Origin: Actinomadura formosensis NBRC 14204
GTDB lineage: Bacteria > Actinomycetota > Actinomycetes > Streptosporangiales > Streptosporangiaceae
Direction of reading: 5' to 3'
Assembly (NCBI RefSeq): GCF_001552155.1
Contig: NZ_BCQQ01000004.1
Span: 33,432 to 97,431 of the forward strand
DNA: 64,000 nucleotides
Shown here: positions 1-9,041 of the stretch, piece after piece
Layout: each line of letters begins with the position of its first letter
Numbering within the stretch: position 1 is the stretch's first letter
Made by a program: the position numbers and the translations under genes
Notes under the pieces: generated by a model
Told to the model about the DNA's origin: nothing
The model's database searches: none
The model's input: the letters and a program-made list of their open reading frames with translations, nothing else

Positions 1-169
1 AGGAGTGGTCTTCGGAATCCATCCCCAGAGCGACGGTGCTGCATGATCACTGACAAGGTGGCCAGACAGGCACCTGCGGCCGACATCGCGGCAAGGCCGA
101 GGACGGGACGGCCGTCCACGACGCGGCCGGGTCGGCTGCACTGAAGCGCCCCGGGGTTCGACAGAGGCT
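1..169. other. Window edge, no assigned gene; probable IS end
   Basis: No gene can be assigned. On the minus strand a short hydrophobic reading frame runs off the left edge, too little to name. The bases at about 140-169 (TGAAGCGCCCCGG followed by GGTTCGACAGAGGCTC) lie directly beyond the stop of the transposase remnant and look like the right-hand terminus of the insertion element. The matching left terminus was not found. Confidence 0.25.
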
Positions 170-412
170 CTAGGTTGTGGCTGTGACCTGCAGTTCTGTG
201 TGGTTCTGGCGGTCGTAGAGGGCCTCGTATTCGTCGGGTGGTACGTGGCCGATCTCACCGTGGAGCCGGGTGGTGTTGTACCAGTCCACGTACTCGGCGG
301 TGGCCGGCTCGACGCCGGTCAGGTTCTCCACGGCCCACGCGGTTTGATCGGCTCGGTCTTGTACAAGCCGATCGCCGACTCCAGCAACGCGTCGCCGACG
401 GTGCCGATGGAT
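170..412 (-). pseudogene. IS3-family transposase (OrfB/integrase) C-terminal remnant, frameshifted
   Basis: The minus strand encodes the last part of an IS3-family DDE integrase. One frame reads SIGTVGDALLESAIGLYKTE followed by PIKPRGPW. After a frame change inside the GTGGAGAAC stretch, another frame continues with ENLTGVEPATAEYVDWYN and RLHGEIGHVPPDEYEALY to a TAG stop. This is the classic end of the catalytic domain, including the final Glu region (residues YVDWYN...RLH). The N-terminal three quarters, OrfA and the other terminus are absent, so the element cannot move. It marks an old insertion next to the ECF-sigma locus. Confidence 0.8.
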
Positions 413-491
413 TAAAAGGCGGTTCCACAGGCGCAAATGATCTGGACGCCCTCACACAGCCCGCGCCCGATCGAAAATGGGCGCCGGGGGA

Positions 492-521
492 TGCAACATT
501 GCGGGGCTCCCTGCGTCTCTT
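492..521 (+). promoter_or_regulatory. ECF-type promoter of the glycosyltransferase gene
   Basis: TGCAACAT (492-499), 13 bases, then GCGTCTCTT (513-521). The same two boxes with the same 13-base gap occur at 2071-2100 before the ECF sigma gene. GCAAC-type -35 and CGTC-type -10 elements are characteristic of ECF sigma promoters. The GTG at 525 begins three bases after the box, so the transcript is probably leaderless. Confidence 0.75.
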
Positions 522-524
522 GGC

Positions 525-2039
525 GTGAACTCAAAACTAGATCTGCTGCCCGGCGAACGCCCGGCCACGGCCGAGCACCCCGGCCCGCCCGCCGAAGACG
601 CAGGACGGCGCGGGGAGGCGGGGCGAGGGCAGCGGAGGGCCTGGCTCCTTCCCTCGGTGCCCGCCCTGCTGGCGCTGGCGATGGGCCTCTGGGGCGCCGG
701 ACGGCTGCCGCTGTGGCGTGACGAGGCGATCACGTCCGAGATCGCCCGCCGCTCGATCCCCGGCATCCTGTGGTGCGCCCGGCACATCGACGCCGTCCAC
801 GCCGCCTACTACCTGCTCATGCACTGTGTCGTGCAGGTCTTCGGGGCCGGCGAGTTCGCGCTGCGGCTCCCCTCGATCGCGGCGTTCGCGGCCACGGCGG
901 CGGGCATCACCGTCCTCGGCCGCAGGATCATGTCCGGGTCCGTCGGGCTGGTCGCCGGCCTGATCTGCACCGGGGCTCCGTTCGCCAGCCACTACGCGCA
1001 CGAGGCCCGGTCCTACTCGCTGGTCGCGGCGCTCACCGTGTGGCTGACCGTGCTGTTCGTGGACCTGGCGGAACGGGGCTCCCGGCGCCGGTACGCCGCC
1101 TACGGCGCGGGCATCGCCCTGCTGGGGCTGGTCCATCTGTTCGCACTGCTCATCCTGCCCGCCCACCTGGCGACCCTGCTGCTGACGCGCCGCGCCAGGA
1201 CGATGCTGCGCCGGTGGTCCGCCGCCGCGGCGGGAGCGGTCGTCGCGGTGAGCCCGCTGATCGCGCTGGCCGTGACCCAGCGCAACGCCCTGGACTGGCT
1301 GACACGCCCGGGATGGCGCGACGCCCTCTACCTGGCCGAGGCGTTCACCGGCCCCCCGATCGTGGCGTACCTGCTCGGCGCGGCAATGGCGGTGGGCCTG
1401 ATCACGGCGCGGCGCCGCGGCCCGATCGGCCTGCGGGCCCTGGCCTTGCCCTGGCTGCTGCTGCCCGCGACGGTGCTGCTCCTGGTCTCCCAGTTCCATC
1501 CCTTCTACACGAGCCGCTACGTGATCGGCAGCCTCCCCGCCATGGCGCTGCCGGCCGCCGCGGGACTGGCTCGGATGCCCTGCCGGACGTGGATCGTGCC
1601 GCTCGTCGCGATGGCCGTCCTGGTGGCACCGCTGCACGTCGCGCAGCGCCGTCCGGAGAACTGGTGGGACAACCTCCGCGGGGCCGCGGCGATCGTCGAG
1701 CGGGAGGCCCGGCCGGGTGACGCGATCCTCTTCCTCACGGCGGACCGGCGTTCTATCGCCGAGGCGTACCCGGACGCGTTCCGCGGGTTGCGCGACATCG
1801 CACTGCGGCGGACCCCCGCCCAGGCGGGCAATTTCGGCGGCACCGAGTTCGACCCTGCCGAGATCGGCCGCCGGCTGACCGGTGCCGCGACGACCCGGGT
1901 CTGGCTGCTGGAGGGGCCCTGGCGCATGCCGTCCCTGGTCCCGCGGGACCGCGCGAAGGTCGAGGTCCTCCAGCGGCACTTCCGGCAGGCCGGTGTCTGG
2001 CGCGTCCGCGGCATCACGCTGTCGCTGTTCCAGCGGTAG
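525..2039 (+). CDS. Polytopic glycosyltransferase, GT39/ArnT-like (504 aa)
   Basis: Integral membrane glycosyltransferase of the GT-C fold, which moves a sugar from a polyprenyl-phosphate donor to an extracytoplasmic acceptor. After a short cytoplasmic N-terminus and a first helix, the first outer loop carries the acidic LWRDEA motif expected of the catalytic Asp in GT39/GT83 enzymes. About ten further hydrophobic helices follow, then a roughly 130-residue soluble C-terminal part. An ATG at 477 is in frame but lies upstream of the promoter's -35 box, so the GTG at 525 is preferred and would be leaderless. Sharing its promoter with the sigma gene 30 bases downstream makes it a likely regulon member. 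Acceptor and donor are unknown. Confidence 0.75.
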   Translation: MNSKLDLLPGERPATAEHPGPPAEDAGRRGEAGRGQRRAWLLPSVPALLALAMGLWGAGRLPLWRDEAITSEIARRSIPGILWCARHIDAVHAAYYLLMHCVVQVFGAGEFALRLPSIAAFAATAAGITVLGRRIMSGSVGLVAGLICTGAPFASHYAHEARSYSLVAALTVWLTVLFVDLAERGSRRRYAAYGAGIALLGLVHLFALLILPAHLATLLLTRRARTMLRRWSAAAAGAVVAVSPLIALAVTQRNALDWLTRPGWRDALYLAEAFTGPPIVAYLLGAAMAVGLITARRRGPIGLRALALPWLLLPATVLLLVSQFHPFYTSRYVIGSLPAMALPAAAGLARMPCRTWIVPLVAMAVLVAPLHVAQRRPENWWDNLRGAAAIVEREARPGDAILFLTADRRSIAEAYPDAFRGLRDIALRRTPAQAGNFGGTEFDPAEIGRRLTGAATTRVWLLEGPWRMPSLVPRDRAKVEVLQRHFRQAGVWRVRGITLSLFQR

Positions 2040-2070
2040 ACGGCCCGCCCGGAAAAAGATCGGCCGCCCG

Positions 2071-2100
2071 TGCAACATCGGCGCCCCGGACGCGTCTCTT
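2071..2100 (+). promoter_or_regulatory. ECF-type autoregulatory promoter of the sigma gene
   Basis: TGCAACAT (2071-2078), 13 bases, GCGTCTCTT (2092-2100), with the sigma gene's GTG four bases further on. It is almost identical to the promoter at 492-521. Its position directly before an ECF sigma gene suggests autoregulation, and the start is leaderless. Confidence 0.8.
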
Positions 2101-2104
2101 CCCC

Positions 2105-2638
2105 GTGAGCCTCCTCAACTTCCGCCAGGACGGCCCCCCGGACCTGGTGGTGCCCTCCCCCGAGAGAGCGGTGACGCAGTTGTACGAAGCGCACGCCCTG
2201 GACCTCGTCAGGCTGGCCCTGGTGATGGTCGGCGACAGGCCGACGGCCGAGGACGTCGTCCAGGACTCCTTCCTCGGCCTGTACCGGCGGTGGGGCCGGC
2301 TGAAGGATCCCGGAAAGGCCCTGACCTACCTGAGGTCGTCGGTGCTCAACAACTGCCGGTCGGTGCTGCGCCGCCGGGGCCGCCGCCTTCTCGGCGCCCA
2401 GGACCCGCCCGTCGCGTCGGCGGAGAGCCGGGTCCTGGGCCTGGAGCAGGGCAAGGAGATCCTCGATGCGCTGCGCCGCCTGCCGCACCGGCAGCGGGAG
2501 ACGCTGGTGCTCCGGTTCGTCCTTGAACTGTCCGAGGAGGAGACCGCACAGATCATGCGGGTGAGCCGGGGCACCGTCCGGTCCAACACGTCCCGCGGGC
2601 GCACCGCCCTTGAGCGCATGCTGGGAGAGACCCTGTGA
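2105..2638 (+). CDS. ECF RNA polymerase sigma factor, SigE70-like (177 aa)
   Basis: Extracytoplasmic-function sigma factor that directs RNA polymerase to its own promoter class. The sigma-2 region is near residues 22-85 (LYEAHALDLVRLALVMVGD, AEDVVQDSF, WGRLKDPGKALTYLRSSVLN). The sigma-4 helix-turn-helix is near residues 115-170 (LPHRQRETLVLRFVLELSEE, VSRGTVRSNTSRG). Length and the SxxSRG recognition helix fit the actinomycete SigE70 subfamily. Its GTG follows the -10 box by four bases. The stop overlaps the next gene's GTG (GTGA), so sigma and membrane partner are translationally coupled. Confidence 0.9.
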   Translation: MSLLNFRQDGPPDLVVPSPERAVTQLYEAHALDLVRLALVMVGDRPTAEDVVQDSFLGLYRRWGRLKDPGKALTYLRSSVLNNCRSVLRRRGRRLLGAQDPPVASAESRVLGLEQGKEILDALRRLPHRQRETLVLRFVLELSEEETAQIMRVSRGTVRSNTSRGRTALERMLGETL

Positions 2639-3786
2639 ACGTCGAACGGCTGCTGAAGGACGCCGCCGCCGCCGAGACGCGCGAGGTGACGCGCGAGTCG
2701 CTGCCGCCCCTGACCCTGCCCGCCGCCCGCCGGCGCCGGCCGGCGGGACGTTGGCTCGTGCCGGTCGCCGCCGCCCTCACCATGATCGCGGTCGCGGCCG
2801 TGACCGTCACTCTCCGCGGCGCCCTGCGCGGCCCGGACGCGCTCGGCGAGCACGAAGGCCCCCCGTACTTCCTGGCGACCCACCGGAAGGGCGGCGTCGG
2901 GGTCTTCGACTCCTGGACCGGACGCGTGATCGCCGACATCTGGCCCCGCGCCGGGCACTACGCCGCGCTCACCGTCTCGGCCGACCGGCGCACCGCCTTC
3001 CTCGCCGACGAGACCGGCCCCTGCCGCACCCGCATCGACAAGGTGACCCTGCGCCGCGACGGGACCGTGGCGAGCAGGACGACCCTGCCCGGCGGGTTCG
3101 GCACCCGGGTGGAGGAGATGGCCGCCACGGCGGATGGCGGCCGCGTCGCGCTCGTCTTCAACAACCTCACCGGTTGCCGCGGCGACGACATGGCGGTCGT
3201 CGAATCCCCGTCCGGTGCCAGCCGGGGATGGCGTCTGCCGCCTCCGAGCGCCGACTCGCTGGGGTACGTGCAATCCCCGGCATGGGCGGCGGACGGTCGC
3301 ACCCTCTTCTTCGCTACCGACTTCTTCGCTACCGACGCTCCGGAGAGCCCCCCGGGGGAGAACCCAGGCTTCCTCCTGCGCGAGTTCGACACCCGCACGG
3401 CCGGCACCAGCCTCGTCCACGCCCGTGCCGCCCTGAGGAGCGTCGCCAATCTGTCCTCCTTCCGGCCCTCCCCGGACGGGCGTACCATCACGGCCATCGA
3501 GGAGAACACCGGCGACCACGGGACGCTCAGGTCCGTCGCGATCGTGGAACTGACCCTGCCCCTCAGGGACGGGTCCCGCAAGGCGCCCGTCCGCGAGCTC
3601 GCCCGCATGACGGCCCGGCAGATCGCGCCCGCGGCACCGGTGGATTTCCGGACCGCCCTCGACGCGACCGGCAGGCACCTCCTCGTCAGCTCGCGCCACG
3701 ACCGGGCCGTCTTCCGCATGGACGACGGCCGCTTCCGCCGCCTCCCCGACATGCACCGCACCGACCTGGGCCTGATCGCCTGGTAG
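2635..3786 (+). CDS. Single-pass membrane protein with propeller-like domain, probable sigma regulator (383 aa)
   Basis: Starts at a GTG overlapping the sigma stop by four bases. About 38 cytoplasmic residues precede one membrane helix (residues about 39-58). The remaining ~320 residues outside contain repeated beta-strand units such as FDSWTGRVIADI, VSADRRTAFLADE, FRPSPDGRTITAIEE and ALDATGRHLLVSS, typical of WD40/TolB-like propellers. The position after an ECF sigma suggests an anti-sigma or sensory partner, but no canonical zinc anti-sigma motif is visible. A perfect 15-bp tandem duplication at 3307-3336 gives FFATDFFATD. Function is inferred from context. Confidence 0.7.
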   Translation: MNVERLLKDAAAAETREVTRESLPPLTLPAARRRRPAGRWLVPVAAALTMIAVAAVTVTLRGALRGPDALGEHEGPPYFLATHRKGGVGVFDSWTGRVIADIWPRAGHYAALTVSADRRTAFLADETGPCRTRIDKVTLRRDGTVASRTTLPGGFGTRVEEMAATADGGRVALVFNNLTGCRGDDMAVVESPSGASRGWRLPPPSADSLGYVQSPAWAADGRTLFFATDFFATDAPESPPGENPGFLLREFDTRTAGTSLVHARAALRSVANLSSFRPSPDGRTITAIEENTGDHGTLRSVAIVELTLPLRDGSRKAPVRELARMTARQIAPAAPVDFRTALDATGRHLLVSSRHDRAVFRMDDGRFRRLPDMHRTDLGLIAW

Positions 3787-4157
3787 GTCCCGCATGCTCC
3801 GCGACCACGACGCCGTCCGGCCATGACCAGGCCCAGCGCCGCCACATGTACCTGGTGGGAGCTCCGTTGACGACAGGCGGCCCGGACGGCGTCACCGCTC
3901 GCGGTGGACGGGCAGGGACGTGCTCATCGCGTCGGCGTCGCCACCGGCCGCGCGACGACGTTCTGGTTCAAGGGGCCGACCAACGCCCTGGCCTGGTGAT
4001 CCCCCGCCTGACCGGCCAGTGCTCGTTCGGCTTCTCGTGCGGGCCCGGCCGGTCGGGGTATTGACGCCGGGTAGGGGAAAGGGCCGGTAGGCGAGGTGTC
4101 GGCGGGTGGGCTCGGAGTGCCGCGGGCGTTCAGGGATCTGGATGGAGGCGTTGAGTT
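3787..4157. other. 371-bp stretch without a convincing gene
   Basis: No complete gene is visible. A short plus-strand frame at about 3916-4002 reads GRAHRVGVATGRATT then FWFKGPTNALAW and a stop. It looks like the tail of a lost gene but could not be assigned. The last ~60 bases hold the leader and ribosome site of the DedA gene. Confidence 0.3.
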
Positions 4158-4814
4158 TTGTTCGCCTCGGTCGTGTCGTGGGTGGCCGGGTTGTCCGGGC
4201 CGGTCGTCTATGGGGTCGTCGCCGGGCTCGTGTTCTGTGAGGACGCACTGTTCTTCGGCTTCGTGCTGCCCGGTGAGACCGCCGTCGTCCTCGGCGGGGC
4301 GCTGGCCGCCCAGCAGAAGATCTCGGTCGTGTGGCTCGCCGTGATCGTGGTCCTGGCGGCGATCGCGGGGGACTTCGTCGGGTACCAGATCGGGCGCCAT
4401 GTCGGGCAGCCGATTCTGGACAGCCGTCCGCTCCGCCGCCACCGCGACCGCGTGGACGGCGCCCGCGACCTGATCCGGCGCAGGGGCGGTGCCGCCGTCT
4501 TCGCCGGACGGTTCGTCGCGTTCTTCCGCGCGATCATGCCCGCGCTGGCCGGGACCTCGGGGATGCCCAGCCGGGTGTTCCTGGTCTACAACGCCGCCGG
4601 AGGTCTGGTCTGGGGCGTGAGCTTCACGCTGCTCGGATACTTCGCCGGGCATGCTTATGCCCGGGTCGAGCATGTTGCCGGGCGGGTCACCGCGATCGTG
4701 ATCGTCGGTGTGGTCGTCCTCGCCGTTGTCATCTGGCGGCTTCGCGGTCACTTGCATCGGAAACGCGATGGCCACAGCGGTGCAGATGACCGTCGAGGAC
4801 CAAATTCCCGGTAA
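4158..4814 (+). CDS. DedA family membrane protein (218 aa)
   Basis: DedA/SNARE-associated (VTT) membrane protein, a family tied to lipid-carrier recycling and membrane homeostasis. Characteristic features are FFGFVLPGETAVVLGGALAA near residues 32-51, the GDFVGYQIGRHVG segment, and the FAGRFVAFFRAIMPALAGTS motif with the conserved Arg in a re-entrant helix. C-terminal helices (about 150-170 and 183-203) precede a charged tail. The start is a TTG with GGAGG nine bases upstream. No in-frame ATG gives a better start. It appears monocistronic. Confidence 0.88.
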   Translation: MFASVVSWVAGLSGPVVYGVVAGLVFCEDALFFGFVLPGETAVVLGGALAAQQKISVVWLAVIVVLAAIAGDFVGYQIGRHVGQPILDSRPLRRHRDRVDGARDLIRRRGGAAVFAGRFVAFFRAIMPALAGTSGMPSRVFLVYNAAGGLVWGVSFTLLGYFAGHAYARVEHVAGRVTAIVIVGVVVLAVVIWRLRGHLHRKRDGHSGADDRRGPNSR

Positions 4815-4954
4815 TGCTTTGCGCCGGGCATTCCGGTGAATTGTCGCGTGCCGTTCAAGGGCGGTGAAGGAAGGCGTTCGGCCTCGTTGCGGTCCGCCGG
4901 ACAGGGCATGGCGCTGTTGATGCGACCGTTCCGAGGACGAGGGGGGTTGCCGCC

Positions 4955-5041
4955 ATGAACGCACGGGCACGGCGGGTGCCCGGATCGGTTCAGCAGGCTG
5001 CCGGTCCTTCGGGCGGCGGACGCTCCGGTCGGTTCGAGTGA
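4955..5041 (+). CDS. Possible 28-aa leader peptide coupled to the transporter gene
   Basis: ATG at 4955 has a GGGGGG/GG-rich ribosome site five to eight bases upstream. It opens a 28-codon frame (MNARARRVPGSVQQ, then a Gly/Ser/Arg-rich tail ending RFE). The stop TGA overlaps the GTG of the transporter (GTGA at 5038-5041). Such four-base overlaps usually mean coupled translation. No homologous peptide is recognised, and it might be only a translated leader. Confidence 0.4.
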   Translation: MNARARRVPGSVQQAAGPSGGGRSGRFE

Positions 5042-5931
5042 ACGTCCTGGCGGTCGCGATCGCCCTGGCCGCCGCGGTGTTATTCGTGCTCGCGGCGGCG
5101 CTCCAGCACCACGCCGCGTTCCACGAGGTCCGGCACGGGCTGTTCGACGTGCGGCTGCTGTGGCGGCTGCTGCACCATCCGATCTGGATCGGCGGGCAGC
5201 TCACTGACCTGGTCGGGATCGCCCTGCACGCCACCGCGCTGCAGATCGGCGCGCTGGTCCTCGTCCAGCCCATCCAGGTCAGCGGGCTGCCGCTGTCGGT
5301 GCCGATGGAGGCCGCGCTCAACCGGCGCCGGCCCCACCGGCGCGAGCTGGGCGGGGCCGCGCTGGCCACGGCGGGGCTGGCCGCCTTCCTGGTCGCCGCC
5401 GCCCCGGAGGGTGGCATCAAACATCCGAGCGGCGTCGCGTGGTTCGCCAGCGGCGGGCTCGTCGCGGTGACTGTGATCGGCCTGCTCGCCCTGTCGCACC
5501 ACACGACCGGGGGATCGCGCTCGGGCGCCTCCGTGGGACTGGCCACCGGCGTCCTGTACGGGTTCACCGCCGCGCTGCTCAAGACCTGCACGAACATCCT
5601 GGCGACCCGTCCGCTCACGCTCCCGCTGCACTGGGAGGTGTACGTGCTCATCGGCGCCGGCATCGTCGGGATGCAACTCAACCAGAGCGCGTTCCAGCAC
5701 AGTTCGCTGGCGTCGCCGCTGACGGCGATGACGCTGGGCGAGCCGCTGGTCTCCGTCATCATCGGGCTCACCGCGTTCCACGAGCGGATCAGGACGTCCC
5801 CGCCGCGGCTGGCGATCATCTTCGTCGCCGCGCTCGCCATGGCCTACGGCATCTGGACGACCAGCACCACCTGGCAGCCGCCGGCGCGGCGGCCCGCGGC
5901 CGTCCCGCCGGACGACCAGGCCGACCGGTGA
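5038..5931 (+). CDS. DMT/EamA-like membrane transporter (297 aa)
   Basis: Multi-spanning protein with about nine to ten hydrophobic helices arranged as two repeats, as in drug/metabolite transporters and NIPA-like carriers. Recognisable stretches are VAIALAAAVLFVLAAALQHH at the N-terminus, ALVLVQPIQVSGLPLSVPME in the middle and SPLTAMTLGEPLVSVIIGLT late in the second half, the usual Pro/Gly-rich EamA signature. A Pro/Arg/Asp-rich tail ends the protein. Its GTG start overlaps the preceding short frame. The substrate cannot be told from sequence. Confidence 0.75.
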   Translation: MNVLAVAIALAAAVLFVLAAALQHHAAFHEVRHGLFDVRLLWRLLHHPIWIGGQLTDLVGIALHATALQIGALVLVQPIQVSGLPLSVPMEAALNRRRPHRRELGGAALATAGLAAFLVAAAPEGGIKHPSGVAWFASGGLVAVTVIGLLALSHHTTGGSRSGASVGLATGVLYGFTAALLKTCTNILATRPLTLPLHWEVYVLIGAGIVGMQLNQSAFQHSSLASPLTAMTLGEPLVSVIIGLTAFHERIRTSPPRLAIIFVAALAMAYGIWTTSTTWQPPARRPAAVPPDDQADR

Positions 5932-6156
5932 CGCCGCCTCAGCGTGGATTGACGGTGTCCTTGTAGTTGGGGCGGGACGGGGTGGGCGCGTCCGAGTGGC
6001 CCTGCGGCCATGGCCCGGATGAGCGTTTGGGTGACCTGCGTGACGGACCGGCGTCCGGCCTGGGTGACGCCGTGTCCGCAGAGGGGTCCGCGCATGGCGC
6101 AGACCCAGCGCATCGTGCCGGTCGCGAACACGGCCGCCCCCTGGCCGGTGGTGTAG
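5932..6156. other. Gap before the integrase remnant, no gene
   Basis: No full gene is seen. A minus-strand frame ends in APTPSRPNYKDTVNPR and a stop near 5941, possibly the tail of a lost gene. Short open frames elsewhere have no recognisable product. The region is probably decayed mobile DNA next to the tRNA gene. Confidence 0.25.
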
Positions 6157-6345
6157 GAGATGCTCGGGCATTCCAGCATCGTGCTGATCGCCGACACCTA
6201 CACCAGCGTGCTCCCCAAGCTCGCGCACACCGACCGCCGCCGCGCGTGCTGGTGGTCGATCCGCCTCAGCGTTTGTTGCGTGATTGAGAGCGTCCGCTCC
6301 CTGGTCCTGCGTCGTCCTCTGCAGAAAGGGCTAGCTGAGCATTAG
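6157..6345 (+). pseudogene. Tyrosine recombinase (phage-type integrase) C-terminal remnant
   Basis: After an in-frame TAG, the frame reads EMLGHSSIVLIADTYTSVLP then KLAHTDR. This is the end of a tyrosine recombinase, with the LGHSS box and the catalytic tyrosine in the DTYTSV motif. Nothing upstream supplies the Arg-His-Arg part of the active site, and the frame after position 6240 no longer resembles the family. It sits about 180 bp from the tRNA-Lys gene, so it may be left over from an integrative element that used that tRNA. Confidence 0.7.
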
Positions 6346-6525
6346 ACCGCGTCCGGTGCCGAGGAAGGGGACGGACGCCGGATCGCCGTTGCCCGGTCGC
6401 CGGTCGGAGCGGGAGGCCGTGGGAGCCGGCGGGCGTGTCCGCAGCCTGCTGTTTATGGCCTCAGGCCGGCCTCAGGCCAGATCTCCGGCGTACCCGAAGA
6501 AGGGTGTTCGCCCCGGTCAGGGTGG

Positions 6526-6598
6526 TGGGTCGCGTGGGACTCGAACCCACAACCTACGGATTAAAAGTCCGGAGCTCTGCCAATTGAGCTAGCGACCC
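6526..6598 (-). tRNA. tRNA-Lys (anticodon UUU)
   Basis: Read on the minus strand. The acceptor stem is GGGTCGC pairing with GCGACCC, the D-arm is GCTC...GAGC, and the anticodon loop CTTTTAA gives anticodon TTT. The T-arm is GTGGG TTCGAGT CCCAC, and the discriminator base is A. The outermost anticodon-stem pair (C:T) is mismatched. CCA is not encoded. Confidence 0.93.
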
Positions 6599-6641
6599 GT
6601 CCCGCAAGCGTACCGAGATCGGCGGGGGGTTCGCGACGTGG

Positions 6642-7928
<1,287 letters not shown>

Positions 7929-7952
7929 GCCTTCAGCGTGCATCATGTCGGG

Positions 7953-8351
7953 ATGACGGTGAAGCCCGACGAGATCCTGCAAGAGAATTTCGCGCCCTGG
8001 GTGCTGGACCTGGGCCTGGTCGCCGAGGAGGTGGGGGACGGGAAGGCGGTGCTGCGGCTGCCGTGGTCCGACCGGCTGGCCCGGGAGGGCGGCGCGCTGT
8101 CCGGGCAGGCCCTGATGGCGGCGGCCGACACGGCCGTGGTGCTGGCCGTTTCGGGCGCCAAGGGCGGGTTCGTGCCCATGACGACCGTGCAGCTCAACAC
8201 GTCTTTCCAGCGGCCCGTGACGGGACGCGACGTGCTGATCGAGGTCGAGTTGACGAAGCTGGGACGGACGCTGGCGTTCGCGGAGATCGACATGACCGTG
8301 GATTCCGTGACCGTGGCCCATGCGAGCGCCGTTTACGCGATCATCGGGTGA
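7953..8351 (+). CDS. PaaI-like hotdog-fold thioesterase (132 aa)
   Basis: Acyl-CoA thioesterase of the hotdog fold. Supporting segments are EGGALSGQALMAAADTAVVL, the central helix with the catalytic-type region, and TVQLNTSFQRPVTGRDVLIE, the usual strand after the helix in PaaI/DUF4442 proteins. The ATG at 7953 is chosen; in-frame GTG 7938 and ATG 7923 are alternatives. None has a clear ribosome site, so a leaderless mRNA is possible. One base separates its stop from the dienelactone hydrolase start, so the two form an operon, likely linked to the divergent P450. Confidence 0.8.
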   Translation: MTVKPDEILQENFAPWVLDLGLVAEEVGDGKAVLRLPWSDRLAREGGALSGQALMAAADTAVVLAVSGAKGGFVPMTTVQLNTSFQRPVTGRDVLIEVELTKLGRTLAFAEIDMTVDSVTVAHASAVYAIIG

Positions 8352-8352
8352 T

Positions 8353-9036
8353 ATGAGGCGCGTTGAGAAGGTTGCTGTTCCGGACGGTGAGTTCGACCTG
8401 CACGTATGGGGAGAGCGCGGGCCGGGGGTCCTGCTCCTCCAGGAGATCTTCGGGGTGGGCGACTACATGGAGGCGGTCGCCGGGGACCTGGTGGCGCTCG
8501 GATACGTGGCGGCGGCCCCCGACATGTTCTGGCGCATCCAGCCCAACTGGACGACCGCCCACGACGAAGAGGCTGTCCCCAAGGGGATGTCGATGGTCTC
8601 CCAGTTCGACTGGGAGAAGGGCGTAGAGGACGCGGTGGCCGCGCTGGAGGTTCTCAAGGGCCTGCCAGAGGTCGGCAAGGTCGGTGTCCTTGGCTTCTGC
8701 TTCGGCGGGACGCTCGCCTATCTGCTGGCGGCGAAGACCAAGGTCGATTCCCTGGTGTCGTTCTACGGGTCTGGTGTGCCCGGAATGCTGGACCAGTTCG
8801 ACGCCATCCAGGGCCCGGCGCAGTTCCACTTCGGTGGGTCCGACCCTTACATCCCCAGGGAGGACGTCGCCAGGGTGGAGCAGGCCGTGGCCGGACGGGA
8901 CGACATGGAGATCCACGTCCAAGAGGACGGCGGCCACGCCTTCCACAACCGGAAGGCGCCGATGTTCTACCAGCCGGAGCCCGCCGAACGGGCCTGGCGG
9001 CTCACCGAAGACTTCCTCGCCCGAACTCTGTCATAG
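8353..9036 (+). CDS. Dienelactone hydrolase family protein (227 aa)
   Basis: Alpha/beta-hydrolase of the DLH family, which hydrolyses lactone or ester bonds in ring-cleavage products. The nucleophile Cys is at residue 116 in GFCFGG, the acid is probably Asp in FGGSDPYIP, and the His is in EDGGHAFHN. Full family length (about 230 aa). The ATG at 8353 follows the thioesterase stop by one base. An upstream in-frame GTG would overlap the thioesterase and is less likely. It converges on the LuxR regulator with only five bases between stops. Confidence 0.9.
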   Translation: MRRVEKVAVPDGEFDLHVWGERGPGVLLLQEIFGVGDYMEAVAGDLVALGYVAAAPDMFWRIQPNWTTAHDEEAVPKGMSMVSQFDWEKGVEDAVAALEVLKGLPEVGKVGVLGFCFGGTLAYLLAAKTKVDSLVSFYGSGVPGMLDQFDAIQGPAQFHFGGSDPYIPREDVARVEQAVAGRDDMEIHVQEDGGHAFHNRKAPMFYQPEPAERAWRLTEDFLARTLS

Positions 9037-9041
9037 CGCGC

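Noticed and set aside
477..524. ATG 477 as the start of the glycosyltransferase
   Set aside because: It precedes the -35 box of the predicted ECF promoter. GTG 525 is placed like the leaderless start of the sigma gene.
537..2078. Long minus-strand open frame opposite the glycosyltransferase
   Set aside because: Gln/Arg/Gly-rich composition with no motifs. The opposite strand encodes a clear membrane glycosyltransferase with its own promoter, and high GC keeps antisense frames open.
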